Below, in pieces: positions 36,732 through 47,299 of a stretch of DNA of 64,000 nucleotides (position 1 is the stretch's first letter; each line of letters starts with the position of its first letter). The position numbers were made by a program, and so were the translations under genes. Under the pieces are notes generated by a model that was not told the DNA's origin, searched no databases, and was given only the letters and a program-made list of their open reading frames with translations. The DNA comes from Streptomyces californicus (lineage in GTDB: Bacteria; Actinomycetota; Actinomycetes; Streptomycetales; Streptomycetaceae): the NCBI RefSeq assembly GCF_000717645.1, contig NZ_JNZZ01000005.1, positions 62,001-126,000 on the forward strand. The letters run 5' to 3'.

Positions 36732-37886
36732 ATGACCTTCGACGCGAGCGAGACCGCATTCCAGGACCCCGACACCGACCCCCACGCCAACGACGCCGCG
36801 CCCTACGGCGGCGGCGACCCCTACGCCGACTACCGCGAGGCCGGAGACCTCCCCTTCACCGAGCTGGTCGACCTCGCCGACCGCCGCCTCGGCGCGGGCG
36901 TGATCGCCGCCAACGACGAGTTCTTCGCCGAGCGCGAGAACCTGCTGATCCGCGAACGCGCCGTCTTCGACCCCGAGCGCTTCGGCCACAAGGGCAAGAT
37001 CATGGACGGCTGGGAGACCCGCCGCCGCCGCGGCGCGGACGCCGGCCACCCCTTCCCGGCCCCCGAGGACCACGACTGGGCCATCGTCCGCCTCGGCGCC
37101 CCCGGCATCATCCGCGGCCTGATCGTGGACACCGCCCACTTCCGCGGCAACTACCCGCAGCGCGTCTCCGTACAGGCCGCGTCCGTCGAGGGCGCCCCGG
37201 GCCCGGAGCAGCTCCTCGCCGACGACGTGAAGTGGGAGGAGATCCTCCCGCCGACCCCCGTACGCGGCCACGCGGCCAACGCCTTCGAGATCACCGGCGG
37301 CCGCCGCTACACCCACCTGCGCCTCTGCCAGCACCCCGACGGCGGCATCGCCCGCCTCCGCGTGCACGGCGAGGTCGTCCCGGATCCCGCCTGGCTCGCC
37401 GCGCTCGGCACCGTCGACCTGCTCTCGGTCCTCAACGGCGGTACGTACGAGGACGCCTCCGACCGCTTCTACTCCTCGCCCACCCAGATCATCCTGCCGG
37501 GCACCTCCCGCAAGATGGACGACGGCTGGGAGAACCGCCGCCGCCGGGTCCGCGACACCAACGACTGGGTCCGCTTCCGCTTGCCCGCCCAGGGCGCGGT
37601 CCGCGCGGTCGAGATCGACACCGCCTACCTCAAGGGCAACTCCGCCGGCTGGATCGCCCTCCAGGGCCGCAACGGCGACACCGGCGAGTGGTTCGAGATC
37701 ATCCCGCGCACCCGCCTCCAGCCCGACACCCTCCACCGCTTCGTGCTGCGCGCCCAGGCCGTCGTCACCCACGTCCGCCTCGACGCCTTCCCCGACGGCG
37801 GAGTCGCCCGGATGCGGCTGCACGGCTCGCTCACGGAGTCCGGCGCGGCCGAGCTGGCCCGCCGCTACGAGGAGTCCCGCGCGTAA
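36732..37886 (+). CDS. alc: allantoicase
   Basis: Hydrolyses allantoate to ureidoglycolate and urea in purine breakdown; cytosolic. The protein (about 384 residues) shows the internal duplication of allantoicases: two similar jelly-roll halves, each with a KMDDGWENRRRR/KIMDGWETRRRR motif, an IDTAYLKGN/VDTAHFRGN motif and an H-R-L segment (THLRLCQHPDGGIARLRVHG, THVRLDAFPDGGVARMRLHG). I chose the ATG at 36732; a GTG 9 bp earlier is possible. No other purine-breakdown gene is adjacent, though a purine permease lies 15 kb away. Confidence 0.95.
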   Translation: MTFDASETAFQDPDTDPHANDAAPYGGGDPYADYREAGDLPFTELVDLADRRLGAGVIAANDEFFAERENLLIRERAVFDPERFGHKGKIMDGWETRRRRGADAGHPFPAPEDHDWAIVRLGAPGIIRGLIVDTAHFRGNYPQRVSVQAASVEGAPGPEQLLADDVKWEEILPPTPVRGHAANAFEITGGRRYTHLRLCQHPDGGIARLRVHGEVVPDPAWLAALGTVDLLSVLNGGTYEDASDRFYSSPTQIILPGTSRKMDDGWENRRRRVRDTNDWVRFRLPAQGAVRAVEIDTAYLKGNSAGWIALQGRNGDTGEWFEIIPRTRLQPDTLHRFVLRAQAVVTHVRLDAFPDGGVARMRLHGSLTESGAAELARRYEESRA

Positions 37887-37928
37887 CCCGCGTACCGGGC
37901 GACCGGGCCGGGCACGCCCCCTCATCTC

Positions 37929-37970
37929 CGCCCGGCGGACGGCTGCGCGCCTGCGCCCGTCCGCCGGGCG
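37929..37970. terminator. terminator after allantoicase
   Basis: Perfect 14-bp inverted repeat (CGCCCGGCGGACGG and its complement at 37957-37970) about 40 bp beyond the allantoicase stop. It can serve the convergent gene as well. Confidence 0.8.
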
Positions 37971-38066
37971 GCTTCCAACCGGACCGGAAGTCTCCCCGCC
38001 GAACCGGACCGGAACGAACCGAACCGAAACGGGACCCTCCCGCCGAAACGGCCCGGACCCAACCGC

Positions 38067-38110
38067 GACCCGGAACCCGGACCCGGACCCGGACCCGGAC
38101 CCGAACCCCC
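38067..38110. repeat. CCCGGA hexamer tandem repeat
   Basis: About six imperfect copies of ACCCGG in a row between two convergent genes, preceded from 37980 by related GAACCGGACC-type repeats. It is a simple-sequence tract, likely prone to slippage. Confidence 0.75.
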
Positions 38111-38135
38111 GGCCCCGGGCGTGGCTCCGCCCGGC

Positions 38136-38669
38136 TCAGGCGGCGTACGCTGTCCAGCGCAGCGTCTTCGCCAGCACCCGCCAGGTCACCCAGGCGAACG
38201 TCCGGTTCACCGCCTTGCACAGCGGCGCGCCCGTGCAGTCGGTCGGCCGGTCCTGCCAGGCCCGGACCGTCAGGGTGTGGAAGCCGAGGGTCCGCGAGAA
38301 CGCGAACCGGATGTGCATGTTCCGGCCCAGTTGGTGCCCCGGCAACGTGTTGATCTGGAAGAAGTCGTCCCCGATGAACTCCACCTCCACCGGGTTGCCG
38401 CCCACCAGCTCGCACCGCGCCCCCGCCCGGATGCGCCCCGCGCAGCCGCCGCTGACCGGGAACAGCCAGAAGTGGTCGGTGAGCTGCCTCCGTACGGCGT
38501 CCGGCCCGGTCAGCGGGTGCAGCCCCAGGGTGTAGCCGTACGTGTAGAGGTCGTAGCACCCGGTCGGACCGGCCCGGCAGTCCGGGCGGTCACGCTCCTG
38601 CGGCGCGGGGCCCGCCAGCAGACCCGCGCACAGGGCCAGCGCGACCGGCACGGCGGCGAAGCCGGGCAT
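38136..38669 (-). CDS. secreted Cys-rich protein, unknown
   Basis: A 177-residue exported protein I cannot name. The ATG at 38669 (RBS GGGAGG) gives MPGFAAVPVALALCAGLLAG, a good signal peptide. The mature part has six Cys (in RPDC, TGC, GGC, RC, TDC and PLC), which could form three disulfides, and is rich in aromatic residues (DLYTYGYTLGL, DHFWLFPVSGG, WVTWRVL). No catalytic motif is apparent. It stands alone on the minus strand between two plus-strand genes. Confidence 0.75.
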   Translation of the reverse strand: MPGFAAVPVALALCAGLLAGPAPQERDRPDCRAGPTGCYDLYTYGYTLGLHPLTGPDAVRRQLTDHFWLFPVSGGCAGRIRAGARCELVGGNPVEVEFIGDDFFQINTLPGHQLGRNMHIRFAFSRTLGFHTLTVRAWQDRPTDCTGAPLCKAVNRTFAWVTWRVLAKTLRWTAYAA

Positions 38670-38861
38670 CCGAACCTCCCGTGGCCTGCGGCCGGAGCTC
38701 CTGCGACGACCCTTCGGACCGTAGGCCACGGGAGCCGCGCCCGCGCGCGGGCCGGGGCCGAACGCGCGAGGGCTCGGCCAGGGGGCCGGGAGCCGGGTCC
38801 GGTCGTCCGCCGACTACTCTGCGGACGACCGGACCCGCCTTCGCACCCCGGGGGACGCCGA

Positions 38862-39323
38862 ATGGCCGAGATACTGCTGTGCGCCGGACTGAACCCCGAC
38901 GATCCGGACGCCGAGACGGTCGTGGTGGTCGTCTCGGAGGTGCCCGACGACCACGAGCGCGCCGCCGCCCGCCTCGCGGCCTGTGGCTACGAGGGCGACG
39001 GCTGCTTCCAGCTGGTCCAGACGGACGGCTGGGCCGAACGCCGGCTGGACGGCGACGTGCTGACCGTGGACATCGTCGCCCACCCCGTCCTGCTCAGGGG
39101 GCTGGAGGTGGACCGGGCGAAGTTCACCGCCCGCTCCTCGTACGCGCCCTCCGTGCTGCGCCTGCTGCGGGTGGAGGCCCGGGTCGACCCCGCCGCGTAC
39201 GCGCGCGCCTCGGAGGAGACCGTGCTCCTCACGGTGCCGCCCGGAACCCCGGCCGAGGACGCCGTGGCGCTGGTCCGGTCCGGCGAGGAGTGGCCGCTCG
39301 TCCTGACCCCGCCGGGCGGCTGA
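38862..39323 (+). CDS. hypothetical protein
   Basis: A 153-residue protein not recognised. The ATG at 38862 is followed by MAEILLCAGLNPDDPDAETV; an upstream GGGGGA could act as ribosome site. The sequence is an acidic, soluble alpha/beta mix with no signal peptide, no membrane helix and two Cys in the GYEGDGCFQL area. It ends before a bidirectional terminator shared with the aminopeptidase gene. Confidence 0.7.
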   Translation: MAEILLCAGLNPDDPDAETVVVVVSEVPDDHERAAARLAACGYEGDGCFQLVQTDGWAERRLDGDVLTVDIVAHPVLLRGLEVDRAKFTARSSYAPSVLRLLRVEARVDPAAYARASEETVLLTVPPGTPAEDAVALVRSGEEWPLVLTPPGG

Positions 39324-39345
39324 CCCGGTCCCGGCACCACGCCGA

Positions 39346-39380
39346 GGGGCGCCCCCTCCGTGAGACGGAGAGGGCGCCCC
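39346..39380. terminator. bidirectional terminator
   Basis: Inverted repeat with 16-base arms and one mismatch (GGGGCGCCCCCTCCGT / ACGGAGAGGGCGCCCC) between the convergent hypothetical gene and pepN. Confidence 0.85.
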
Positions 39381-39396
39381 GGGGCCGTACGGACCG

Positions 39397-41973
39397 CTAC
39401 GCGGTGGCCGCCGCCGCGTCCGCCGCCTGGGCCCGCAGGGCGCGCTCCACCCCGGACCGCGACTCCGACATCAGTCGGCGCAGGGCCGCGCTCGGCTCCG
39501 CCGAGGCCAGCCAGGCGTCCGTGGCGTCCAGGGTCTCCTGCGAGACCTGGAGGGCCGGGTAGAGGCCCACCGCGACCTGCTGCGCCATCTCGTGGCTCCG
39601 CGAGTCCCAGACGTCCTTCACCGCGGCGAAGAACTTCTCCGTGTACGGAGCCAGCAGCTCACGCTGGTCCGTCTGGACGAAACCGCCGATGACCGCTTCC
39701 TGGAGCGAGTTCGGCAGCTTGTCGGACTCCACGACCGAGGCCCACGCCTCCGCCTTGGCCGCCTCCGTCGGCTGGGCCGCCCGCGCCGAGGCCGCGTGGC
39801 GCTCGCCCGCGGCCGTCCTGTCCCGCTCGTACTCGGCGGCGATCTCCTCCTCGTCCAGCAGCCCGGCCGCCGCCAGCCGCTCCACGAACGCCCACCGCAG
39901 CTCGGTGTCGACGGCCAGGCCCTCGATCGACTCGGTGCCGTCCAGCAGCGACTGGAGCAGGTCCAGCTGCTGCGGGTTGCGGGCGGTGGCCGCGAAGGCG
40001 CGGGCCCACGCGAGCTGGTGGTCGCTGCCCGGCTCCGACGCGCGCAGGTGCGCCAGCGTCGCGTCGGTCCACTGGTTGAGCGCGCCCTCACGGGTCTCCG
40101 GGGCCGCGTACAGGTCGAGCGCCATCTTCACCTGGCGGTGCAGCGACTGCACCACGCCGATGTCCGACTCCTTGCCGATGCCGGCGAGCACCAGCGCCAG
40201 GTAGTCGCGGGTCGCCAGCTCGCCGTCGCGCGTCATGTCCCAGGCCGAGGCCCAGCTCAGGGCGCGCGGCAGCGACTCGGCGAAGTCGCCCAGGTGCTGG
40301 GTGACGACCCGCAGCGACTCCTCGTCGAGGCGGACCTTGGCGTACGACAGGTCGTCGTCGTTGAGCAGGACGACGGCCGGGCGGGCCTTGCCCACCAGGG
40401 CCGGCACCTCGGTGCGCTCGCCGTCGACGTCCAGCTCGATCCGGTCGCCGCGCACGAGCCTGCCGTCCGCGTCGAGGTCGTAGGCGCCGATGGCGATCCG
40501 GTGCGGGCGCAGCGTCGGCTCGCCCTTCGCCCCGGCGGGCAGCGCGGGGGCCTCCTGGAGCACGGTGAAGGAGGTGACGACGCCGTTCTCGTCGGTCTCG
40601 ATCTCCGGGCGCAGGATGTTGATGCCGGCCGTCTCCAGCCACGCCTTCGACCAGGTCTTCAGGTCGCGGCCGGAGGTCTCCTCCAGCGCGCCCAGCAGGT
40701 CGGAGAGGCGGGTGTTGCCGAAGGCGTGCGCCTTGAAGTACGCCTGCACGCCCTGGAAGAACGCGTCCTTGCCGACGTACGCCACGAGCTGCTTGAGCAC
40801 CGAGGCGCCCTTGGCGTAGGTGATGCCGTCGAAGTTGACGAGCACGTCGTCCAGGTCGCTGATGTCCGCCATGATCGGGTGCGTCGAGGGCAGCTGGTCC
40901 TGCCGGTACGCCCAGGTCTTCATGGAGTTGGCGAACGTCGTCCAGGAGTGCGGCCACTTCGAGCCCGCCGCGTCGGCCTGGCAGGCGATCGAGGTGTAGG
41001 TGGCGAACGACTCGTTCAGCCAGAGGTCGTTCCACCACTCCATCGTCACGAGGTCGCCGAACCACATGTGGGCCAGCTCGTGCAGGATCGTCTCGGCCCG
41101 CACCTCGTACGCCGCGTCCGTCACCTTGGAGCGGAAGACGTACTGGTCGCGGATGGTGACCGCGCCCGCGTTCTCCATGGCGCCCGCGTTGAACTCCGGG
41201 ACGAAGAGCTGGTCGTACTTGGCGAACGGGTACGCGTAGTCGAACTTCTCCTGGAACCACGCGAAGCCCTGCCGGGTGACGTCGAAGATCTCGTCCGCGT
41301 CCAGGTACTCCGCCAGCGAGGGGCGGCAGTAGATGCCGAGCGGGACGGTCTGGCCGTCCTTCTCGTACGTGCTGTGCACCGCGTGGTAGGGGCCCGCGAT
41401 GAGGGCCGTGATGTACGTGGAGATGCGCGGCGTCGGCTCGAACGACCAGACGTCGTCCTTCGGCTCCGGCGTCGGCGAGTTCGAGATGACGGTCCAGCCG
41501 GCGGGGGCCTTCACGGTGAACCGGAAGGTCGCCTTCAGATCCGGCTGCTCGAACGAGGCGAACACCCGGCGGGCGTCCGGGACCTCGAACTGGGTGTACA
41601 GGTAGGCCTGCTCGTCGACCGGGTCGACGAAGCGGTGCAGCCCCTCGCCGGTGTTGGTGTACGCGCAGTCCGCGACGACCCTCAGCTCGTTGGCGCCCTC
41701 GCGCAGGCCGGGCAGCGCGATCCGGGAGTCGCTGAAGACGGCGGCCGCGTCGAGGGCCTCACCGTTCAGCACGACCTCGTGGACGGTCGGGGCGACCAGG
41801 TCGATGAAGGACTCCGCACCGCTCTCCGCGGAGTCGAAGCGCACGGTGGTCACGGACCGGTAGGTGCCGCCCCCCTGCGCTCCGGAGAGGTCGAGATCGA
41901 TCTCGTACGCGTCCACGGTCAGCAGGCGCGCCCGCTCCTGTGCCTCTTCGCGGGTCAGATTCGTGCCAGGCAC
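39397..41973 (-). CDS. pepN: aminopeptidase N, M1 family (copy 1)
   Basis: Zinc aminopeptidase that removes N-terminal residues from peptides; probably cytosolic (no signal peptide). The 858-residue protein has the full M1 layout: N-terminal beta domain, the GAMENAG substrate motif, HELAH at 298-302 with the second zinc Glu in LNESFATY 18 residues later, and a long helical ERAP1-like C-terminal domain. The GTG at 41973 is chosen because GGAG lies 8 bp upstream and the sequence starts VPGTNLTREEAQERA, the same as the other copy. A close paralogue lies 10 kb away (49067-51667). Confidence 0.95.
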   Translation of the reverse strand: MPGTNLTREEAQERARLLTVDAYEIDLDLSGAQGGGTYRSVTTVRFDSAESGAESFIDLVAPTVHEVVLNGEALDAAAVFSDSRIALPGLREGANELRVVADCAYTNTGEGLHRFVDPVDEQAYLYTQFEVPDARRVFASFEQPDLKATFRFTVKAPAGWTVISNSPTPEPKDDVWSFEPTPRISTYITALIAGPYHAVHSTYEKDGQTVPLGIYCRPSLAEYLDADEIFDVTRQGFAWFQEKFDYAYPFAKYDQLFVPEFNAGAMENAGAVTIRDQYVFRSKVTDAAYEVRAETILHELAHMWFGDLVTMEWWNDLWLNESFATYTSIACQADAAGSKWPHSWTTFANSMKTWAYRQDQLPSTHPIMADISDLDDVLVNFDGITYAKGASVLKQLVAYVGKDAFFQGVQAYFKAHAFGNTRLSDLLGALEETSGRDLKTWSKAWLETAGINILRPEIETDENGVVTSFTVLQEAPALPAGAKGEPTLRPHRIAIGAYDLDADGRLVRGDRIELDVDGERTEVPALVGKARPAVVLLNDDDLSYAKVRLDEESLRVVTQHLGDFAESLPRALSWASAWDMTRDGELATRDYLALVLAGIGKESDIGVVQSLHRQVKMALDLYAAPETREGALNQWTDATLAHLRASEPGSDHQLAWARAFAATARNPQQLDLLQSLLDGTESIEGLAVDTELRWAFVERLAAAGLLDEEEIAAEYERDRTAAGERHAASARAAQPTEAAKAEAWASVVESDKLPNSLQEAVIGGFVQTDQRELLAPYTEKFFAAVKDVWDSRSHEMAQQVAVGLYPALQVSQETLDATDAWLASAEPSAALRRLMSESRSGVERALRAQAADAAAATA

Positions 41974-42037
41974 GCGGTCATCTCCTTCGATGGTGACGTT
42001 TCGGATCATCCTTCCATGTCCGGCCCTGCCGGACGAC

Positions 42038-42066
42038 GGGTAGCGCTCCTATTCCTACCGGGGTAG
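42038..42066. promoter_or_regulatory. putative operator of the toxin-antitoxin pair
   Basis: Three copies of a GGTAG element: GGGTAG at 42038, CTACC at 42055-42059 and GGTAG at 42062-42066; the last two form an inverted repeat just before the antitoxin start. Antitoxins of this class usually bind such repeats and repress their own operon. It also lies in the shared upstream region of pepN. Confidence 0.5.
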
Positions 42067-42067
42067 T

Positions 42068-42307
42068 ATGGCTGGTATGAAGATCAGTGTGAGTCTGCCG
42101 CAGGAGGATGTCGCCTTCGTCGACGAGTACGCGGCGAAGACAGACGCGGACTCCCGGTCCGCTGTCATACACGCCGCTATCGAGTTGCTGCGCGCCTCGA
42201 ATCTTGAGGCCGACTACGAGGCGGCTTTCGCCGAGTGGGACGAGAGCGGGGACGCCGAGTTCTGGGACAAGTTCTCGGGGGACGGGATCGTCGATGAGGC
42301 GCGGTGA
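42068..42307 (+). CDS. ribbon-helix-helix antitoxin (MazE-like)
   Basis: A 79-residue antitoxin. The N-terminal KISVSLPQEDVAFVDEYAAKTDADSRSAVIHAAIELL is a ribbon-helix-helix DNA-binding fold, and the acidic C-terminus (EAAFAEWDESGDAEFW) is the part expected to wrap the toxin. It overlaps the MazF gene by 14 bp, normal for such pairs. It should both neutralise the toxin and repress the operon. The ATG at 42068 is used; ATG 42077 (MKISVSL) is possible. Confidence 0.88.
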   Translation: MAGMKISVSLPQEDVAFVDEYAAKTDADSRSAVIHAAIELLRASNLEADYEAAFAEWDESGDAEFWDKFSGDGIVDEAR

Positions 42308-42641
42308 CATCTATCTGGTCGACTATGAGCCGGTGCGGGGCAGCGAGGCCAACAAGGCGCGTCCCTCGGTCATCGTCTCGAACGACGGTGCTAACGCTGC
42401 GGTGGACCGGACGGGGCGCGGAGTCGTCACCGTGGTGCCGCTGACGTCGAACGTCTCTCGCCTCTACCCCTTCCAAGTGCTCCTCCAGGCGGGCGATTGC
42501 GGCTTGCCGAAGGACTCCAAGGCACAGTGCGAACAGGTGCGAGCGATGGCTCAGGAGAGATTCTTGCGGCAGATCGGCAAGGTCCCCCGTCAACGCATGT
42601 CCGAGATCGACGCGGCGCTCCGCCGCCACCTCGCCCTCTGA
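42294..42641 (+). CDS. mazF: MazF-family endoribonuclease toxin
   Basis: A 115-residue type II toxin of the MazF/PemK group, which cuts mRNA at short sequences and stops growth when not bound by the antitoxin. The signature RRGDIYLVDYEPVRGSEANKARPSVIVSND gives the conserved RGDI.LV, G.E..K.RP.vivs pattern with the catalytic Arg region, followed by VVPLTSN and the QCEQVRAM strand. It is coupled to the antitoxin by a 14-bp overlap. Cleavage site is not predictable. Confidence 0.92.
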   Translation: MRRGDIYLVDYEPVRGSEANKARPSVIVSNDGANAAVDRTGRGVVTVVPLTSNVSRLYPFQVLLQAGDCGLPKDSKAQCEQVRAMAQERFLRQIGKVPRQRMSEIDAALRRHLAL

Positions 42642-42654
42642 CCCGTACACACAA

Positions 42655-42690
42655 AGGGGCGGCCACCGGTGCACACCGGTGGCCGCCCCT
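42655..42690. terminator. bidirectional terminator mazF / asd
   Basis: Perfect 17-bp inverted repeat (AGGGGCGGCCACCGGTG and its complement) with a 2-base loop, between convergent mazF and asd. Confidence 0.92.
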
Positions 42691-42712
42691 CGGCGGTACG
42701 CGTGAGCCGCGG

Positions 42713-43996
<1,284 letters not shown>

Positions 43997-46900
43997 CTAC
44001 GGCACGACCTTCTCGATCGCGACGCTGCCGGTGCCCGCGGCGGTGCCGCGCGCGTTGACCAGCCGGACCTCACCGAAGAACCGACGGCCCTCCGGAGCCG
44101 CCCCGGCGACCACGACCTCGGCGCCGACCTGGGCGGACGCGCCGCCGGCCAGGTTCACCGCCTTGGTGGAGTCGACCTTGAGCGTGCCGAGCGACGCCGA
44201 GTAGTACACGTCCCGGTAGTCGTACGTGGTCGACCCGGTGGGAACCGAGTAGCCCTCGACGACGACGGTGTACGTGCCCGCGGCGGGCTTGGCCAGGCTG
44301 ACCGACTCCTCGGAGCCGGCGGTGGTGCCGCTGCCGACCTGCGTGGCGCCCCGGAAGACGTACAGGTCGAGGTCGGCGTTGGCGTCCGACGTACCGCCGA
44401 TGGCGACGTCGAGCTTCTCGACGCCGGCGCCGATGGTCACCGTGGTCTGCCGGGTCTGGCCCGTGGAGATCGACGGCGTGTCGACCTTGGCCGAGCCCAG
44501 CGAACCGCCCTGGAGCTTGCCCTGGAGGGCAGCCGCCTTGTTGGTGACCTTCCAGCTCACCGGGGCCGGAGCACCGATCTTCGCCTCGTCGATGGTGCGC
44601 ACCGCCGGGTCGAACTCGACGCCGAGCAGCGAGACGTCCAGCTTGTACGGGTTGTCCAGCAGCGGCGACGTACGGCGCGCCTCGACCTCGATCTCCCACA
44701 CGCCGGGCTGCGGGTCCTTGTAGGAACGCGCGTCCGGGCGGCAGGTGTTGGCCGGGTTCTCGTAGTTCGGGTAGCAGTTGGTCGTCGCGGTGGGGTCGAC
44801 CGGCGTCCCGTACGGGTGCAGGGCGATGAACCGCGTCTGGCTGCCCGAGCGCAGCGCGCTGAGGGCGACCTCAAGGGTCTTGGCGCCCTGCGGCACGTTG
44901 ACGAAGTACGACGTGGTGCCGTTGCGCTGGACCGAGCCGGACGCCTTGTAGGCGTAACCGGGCTGCTGCAGCTCCTGGGCGATGACGACCGTGGTCATGA
45001 TCTGGTGGTCGACGCCGGAGGTCTTCTTGTCGTCGAGCTGGAGGATGGCGCTGTGCACCCCGGCGGTCTTGGCCTTGGCCCTGACCTTCAGCTTGACCGG
45101 CGTGTCGAGCGGCAGCGAGACGTACTGCGGGCTGCTCAGCTCGAAGGTGCCGTCGTTGTTCTTCCACGTCAGCTTGTGCTGGACGTCGCGGTCCGGGCCG
45201 GTGGTCCGGGTGACGACGACGTCGTAGACCTTGCTCTGGCCGACCTTCAGGCCGCCCTCGCGGTCGTAGAGGCCGGTGCCGAAGCCCGGGTCCTTGAGCG
45301 CGAAGTCGATCGCGGTGTCGACCGGGGCCTTCACCGAGAACTCGTGCGCGGGCTTGCCCTGCTTGGCGATCTGCTTCCACGCCTTGACGATGTTGATCAG
45401 ACCGGAGCCCTGGACGTGCGCGGGCACGTCCTCGATGTGGCCGGCGGTGCTGGTCAGCGCCGTGCGGAGGTCGGCCGGGGGAAGCTCGATGCCCTTCTGC
45501 TTCGCCGCCGAGAGCAGGAGCGCCGCGGCGCCCGCGGCCTGCGGGGAGGCCATCGAGGTGCCCTGGAGCATGGAGTAGCCGGCCGGCAGGTCGTAACCCG
45601 CCTCCTTGACCGGACCGCCCGGAGCCCAGGTCTGGGTGGTGTTGATGGACGCGCCCGGCGCCGAGATGATCGGCGTGAAGCCGCCGTCCTCACGCGGACC
45701 GCGCGAGGAGAAGGGCAGCATGTCGTACTTCTTGGTGACGTTGGAGCCGTAGTTGGCCGCCCACGTCTCCTTGGAGATCGACGCGCCGACCGAGATCACG
45801 TGGTCGGCGAGGGCCGGGTCGCCGATGGTGTTGAGGCCCGGGCCGCTGTTGCCGGCCGAGATGACCAGCTGCACGCCGTAGATGTCGACGAGGCGCTTGT
45901 ACAGCTCGGCGCGGGCGTTGTTGCCGTCGTTCAGCGGCGGCAGGCCGCCGATCGACATGTTGACGATGTCGACGCCGCGGTTGACGACGAGGTCGATCAT
46001 GCCCTCGGTCAGCGCGATGTTGGTGCAGCCGCCGGTCCACGTGCAGGCGCGCGAGGAGACGATCTTGGCGCCGGGGGCGGCGCCGTTCATCTCGCCGCCG
46101 AACAGCCCGTTGGCCGCGGTGATGCCCGCGACGTGCGTGCCGTGCGAGCCCTCGATGACACCGATGTTGACGAAGTCGGCCTTCGCGCCGGCCGCGTTGT
46201 AGACCACGTTCTTGCGGGTCTCGACGACGAACGGGATGCGCTCGACGACGGGGGTCCGCGGGTCGTCCTCACCGAAGTAGGAGACCTGGAACTTGTCCTT
46301 GTACGGCTTGAGGACCGCGTCGTCGGAGAAGTCCGTGTTGCTGTTCAGGTCGACGCGCGTGGTGCCGGTGACCGGGTCGTACAGCACGCCCCACGTGTCG
46401 GTGGTGTCACCGTCGCGGTTGAGGTCGCCCGCCATGTCGCCGCCGGTGGTGGCCGACTCGGCGAACGTGGCGAACCGGTAGCTGCCCGCCGGGGCGGAGT
46501 AGGTCTTCCCGCCGGACGTGAACGTCGGTCCGGTGACGGTCTCCGTCATCCGGAGCCAGGTGCCGTCGCCGTCGCTGACCGGGTCGGTCGCCGTCACCCA
46601 GTCGACGATCTTGCGCTCGCCGGTGGTGGTCTTCCGCAGGGCCGGGTGACCGAGGTCGACGCCGGAGTCCAGGATGCCGATGGTGATCCCGCGGCCGTCC
46701 GCCTCGGGGTGCTTCTCGACGAAGTCGACCGCACCCGTCTCGAAGGAGGGGTTGTACGGGTTCGTCGCCGGCGTCTTCTTGCCGGGCGCCGGGTAACTGC
46801 CCGTGGCCTTCAGCTGCTTCGCCCCGTCCGCCCGGTCGCCCTTGGGCGTCGGGTCGTCCAGCTTGATCTCCTGCTTGAGATCGATGCCGAGGACGGAGGA

Positions 46901-47299
46901 GAGCTTCGAGGCCGCCTTGATGGTGGACTCGGCGCTCTTCGTCGGGACGCTCGCGCGAACGTAGCCGAGCTTGTCGTAGGTCTGGCCGAGCACGGACCCC
47001 TCGACGGCGTCCAGCTGCTTGCTGACCTGCTCGGTCGCCCCGGGGGTGGTGGCGACCATCATGGTGATGTTCTTCTCGCCCTTGGCCTCGGCCTTCGCCA
47101 GGATCTCGGCGTCGGCCGTGCCGAGCTTGTCGCCGCGGTCGCTCGTGGCGGCCGGTTTGACGGGAGCCGGAGCCGGGTCGTCGGCGGCGAAGGCCGGTGC
47201 GGCGCCGGAGGCCGCCAGCGCGGCAGCCAGACCGGCCGCTGCCGCGATACGAGCTGCTCGTCTCGCCCCGGGTATGGAGCTGGGGGATTCCTTGGTCAT
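43997..47299 (-). CDS. secreted S8 subtilisin-like serine protease
   Basis: Large exported protease (1100 residues). The signal peptide (AARIAAAAGLAAALAASGAAPAFA) is followed by an I9-like propeptide (about 40-150). The S8 triad is Asp211 (GILDSGVDLG), His386 (GSHGTHVAG) and Ser582 (GTSMASP). The 175-residue Asp-His gap is much longer than usual because of an insertion containing RVDLNSNTDF-type sequence. The C-terminal half has beta domains, including a PPC-type pre-peptidase domain near 1000-1080 (ADLDLYVFRGATQVGSG), which is often cut off on maturation. The ATG at 47299 is preferred over 47305 because AGGGA lies 5 bp upstream. It is transcribed alone and probably feeds on extracellular protein. 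Confidence 0.93.
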   Translation of the reverse strand: MTKESPSSIPGARRAARIAAAAGLAAALAASGAAPAFAADDPAPAPVKPAATSDRGDKLGTADAEILAKAEAKGEKNITMMVATTPGATEQVSKQLDAVEGSVLGQTYDKLGYVRASVPTKSAESTIKAASKLSSVLGIDLKQEIKLDDPTPKGDRADGAKQLKATGSYPAPGKKTPATNPYNPSFETGAVDFVEKHPEADGRGITIGILDSGVDLGHPALRKTTTGERKIVDWVTATDPVSDGDGTWLRMTETVTGPTFTSGGKTYSAPAGSYRFATFAESATTGGDMAGDLNRDGDTTDTWGVLYDPVTGTTRVDLNSNTDFSDDAVLKPYKDKFQVSYFGEDDPRTPVVERIPFVVETRKNVVYNAAGAKADFVNIGVIEGSHGTHVAGITAANGLFGGEMNGAAPGAKIVSSRACTWTGGCTNIALTEGMIDLVVNRGVDIVNMSIGGLPPLNDGNNARAELYKRLVDIYGVQLVISAGNSGPGLNTIGDPALADHVISVGASISKETWAANYGSNVTKKYDMLPFSSRGPREDGGFTPIISAPGASINTTQTWAPGGPVKEAGYDLPAGYSMLQGTSMASPQAAGAAALLLSAAKQKGIELPPADLRTALTSTAGHIEDVPAHVQGSGLINIVKAWKQIAKQGKPAHEFSVKAPVDTAIDFALKDPGFGTGLYDREGGLKVGQSKVYDVVVTRTTGPDRDVQHKLTWKNNDGTFELSSPQYVSLPLDTPVKLKVRAKAKTAGVHSAILQLDDKKTSGVDHQIMTTVVIAQELQQPGYAYKASGSVQRNGTTSYFVNVPQGAKTLEVALSALRSGSQTRFIALHPYGTPVDPTATTNCYPNYENPANTCRPDARSYKDPQPGVWEIEVEARRTSPLLDNPYKLDVSLLGVEFDPAVRTIDEAKIGAPAPVSWKVTNKAAALQGKLQGGSLGSAKVDTPSISTGQTRQTTVTIGAGVEKLDVAIGGTSDANADLDLYVFRGATQVGSGTTAGSEESVSLAKPAAGTYTVVVEGYSVPTGSTTYDYRDVYYSASLGTLKVDSTKAVNLAGGASAQVGAEVVVAGAAPEGRRFFGEVRLVNARGTAAGTGSVAIEKVVP

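Noticed and set aside
38067..38110. Possible minisatellite linked to a mobile element
   Set aside because: Simple hexamer repeat with no transposase, target duplication or attachment site near.
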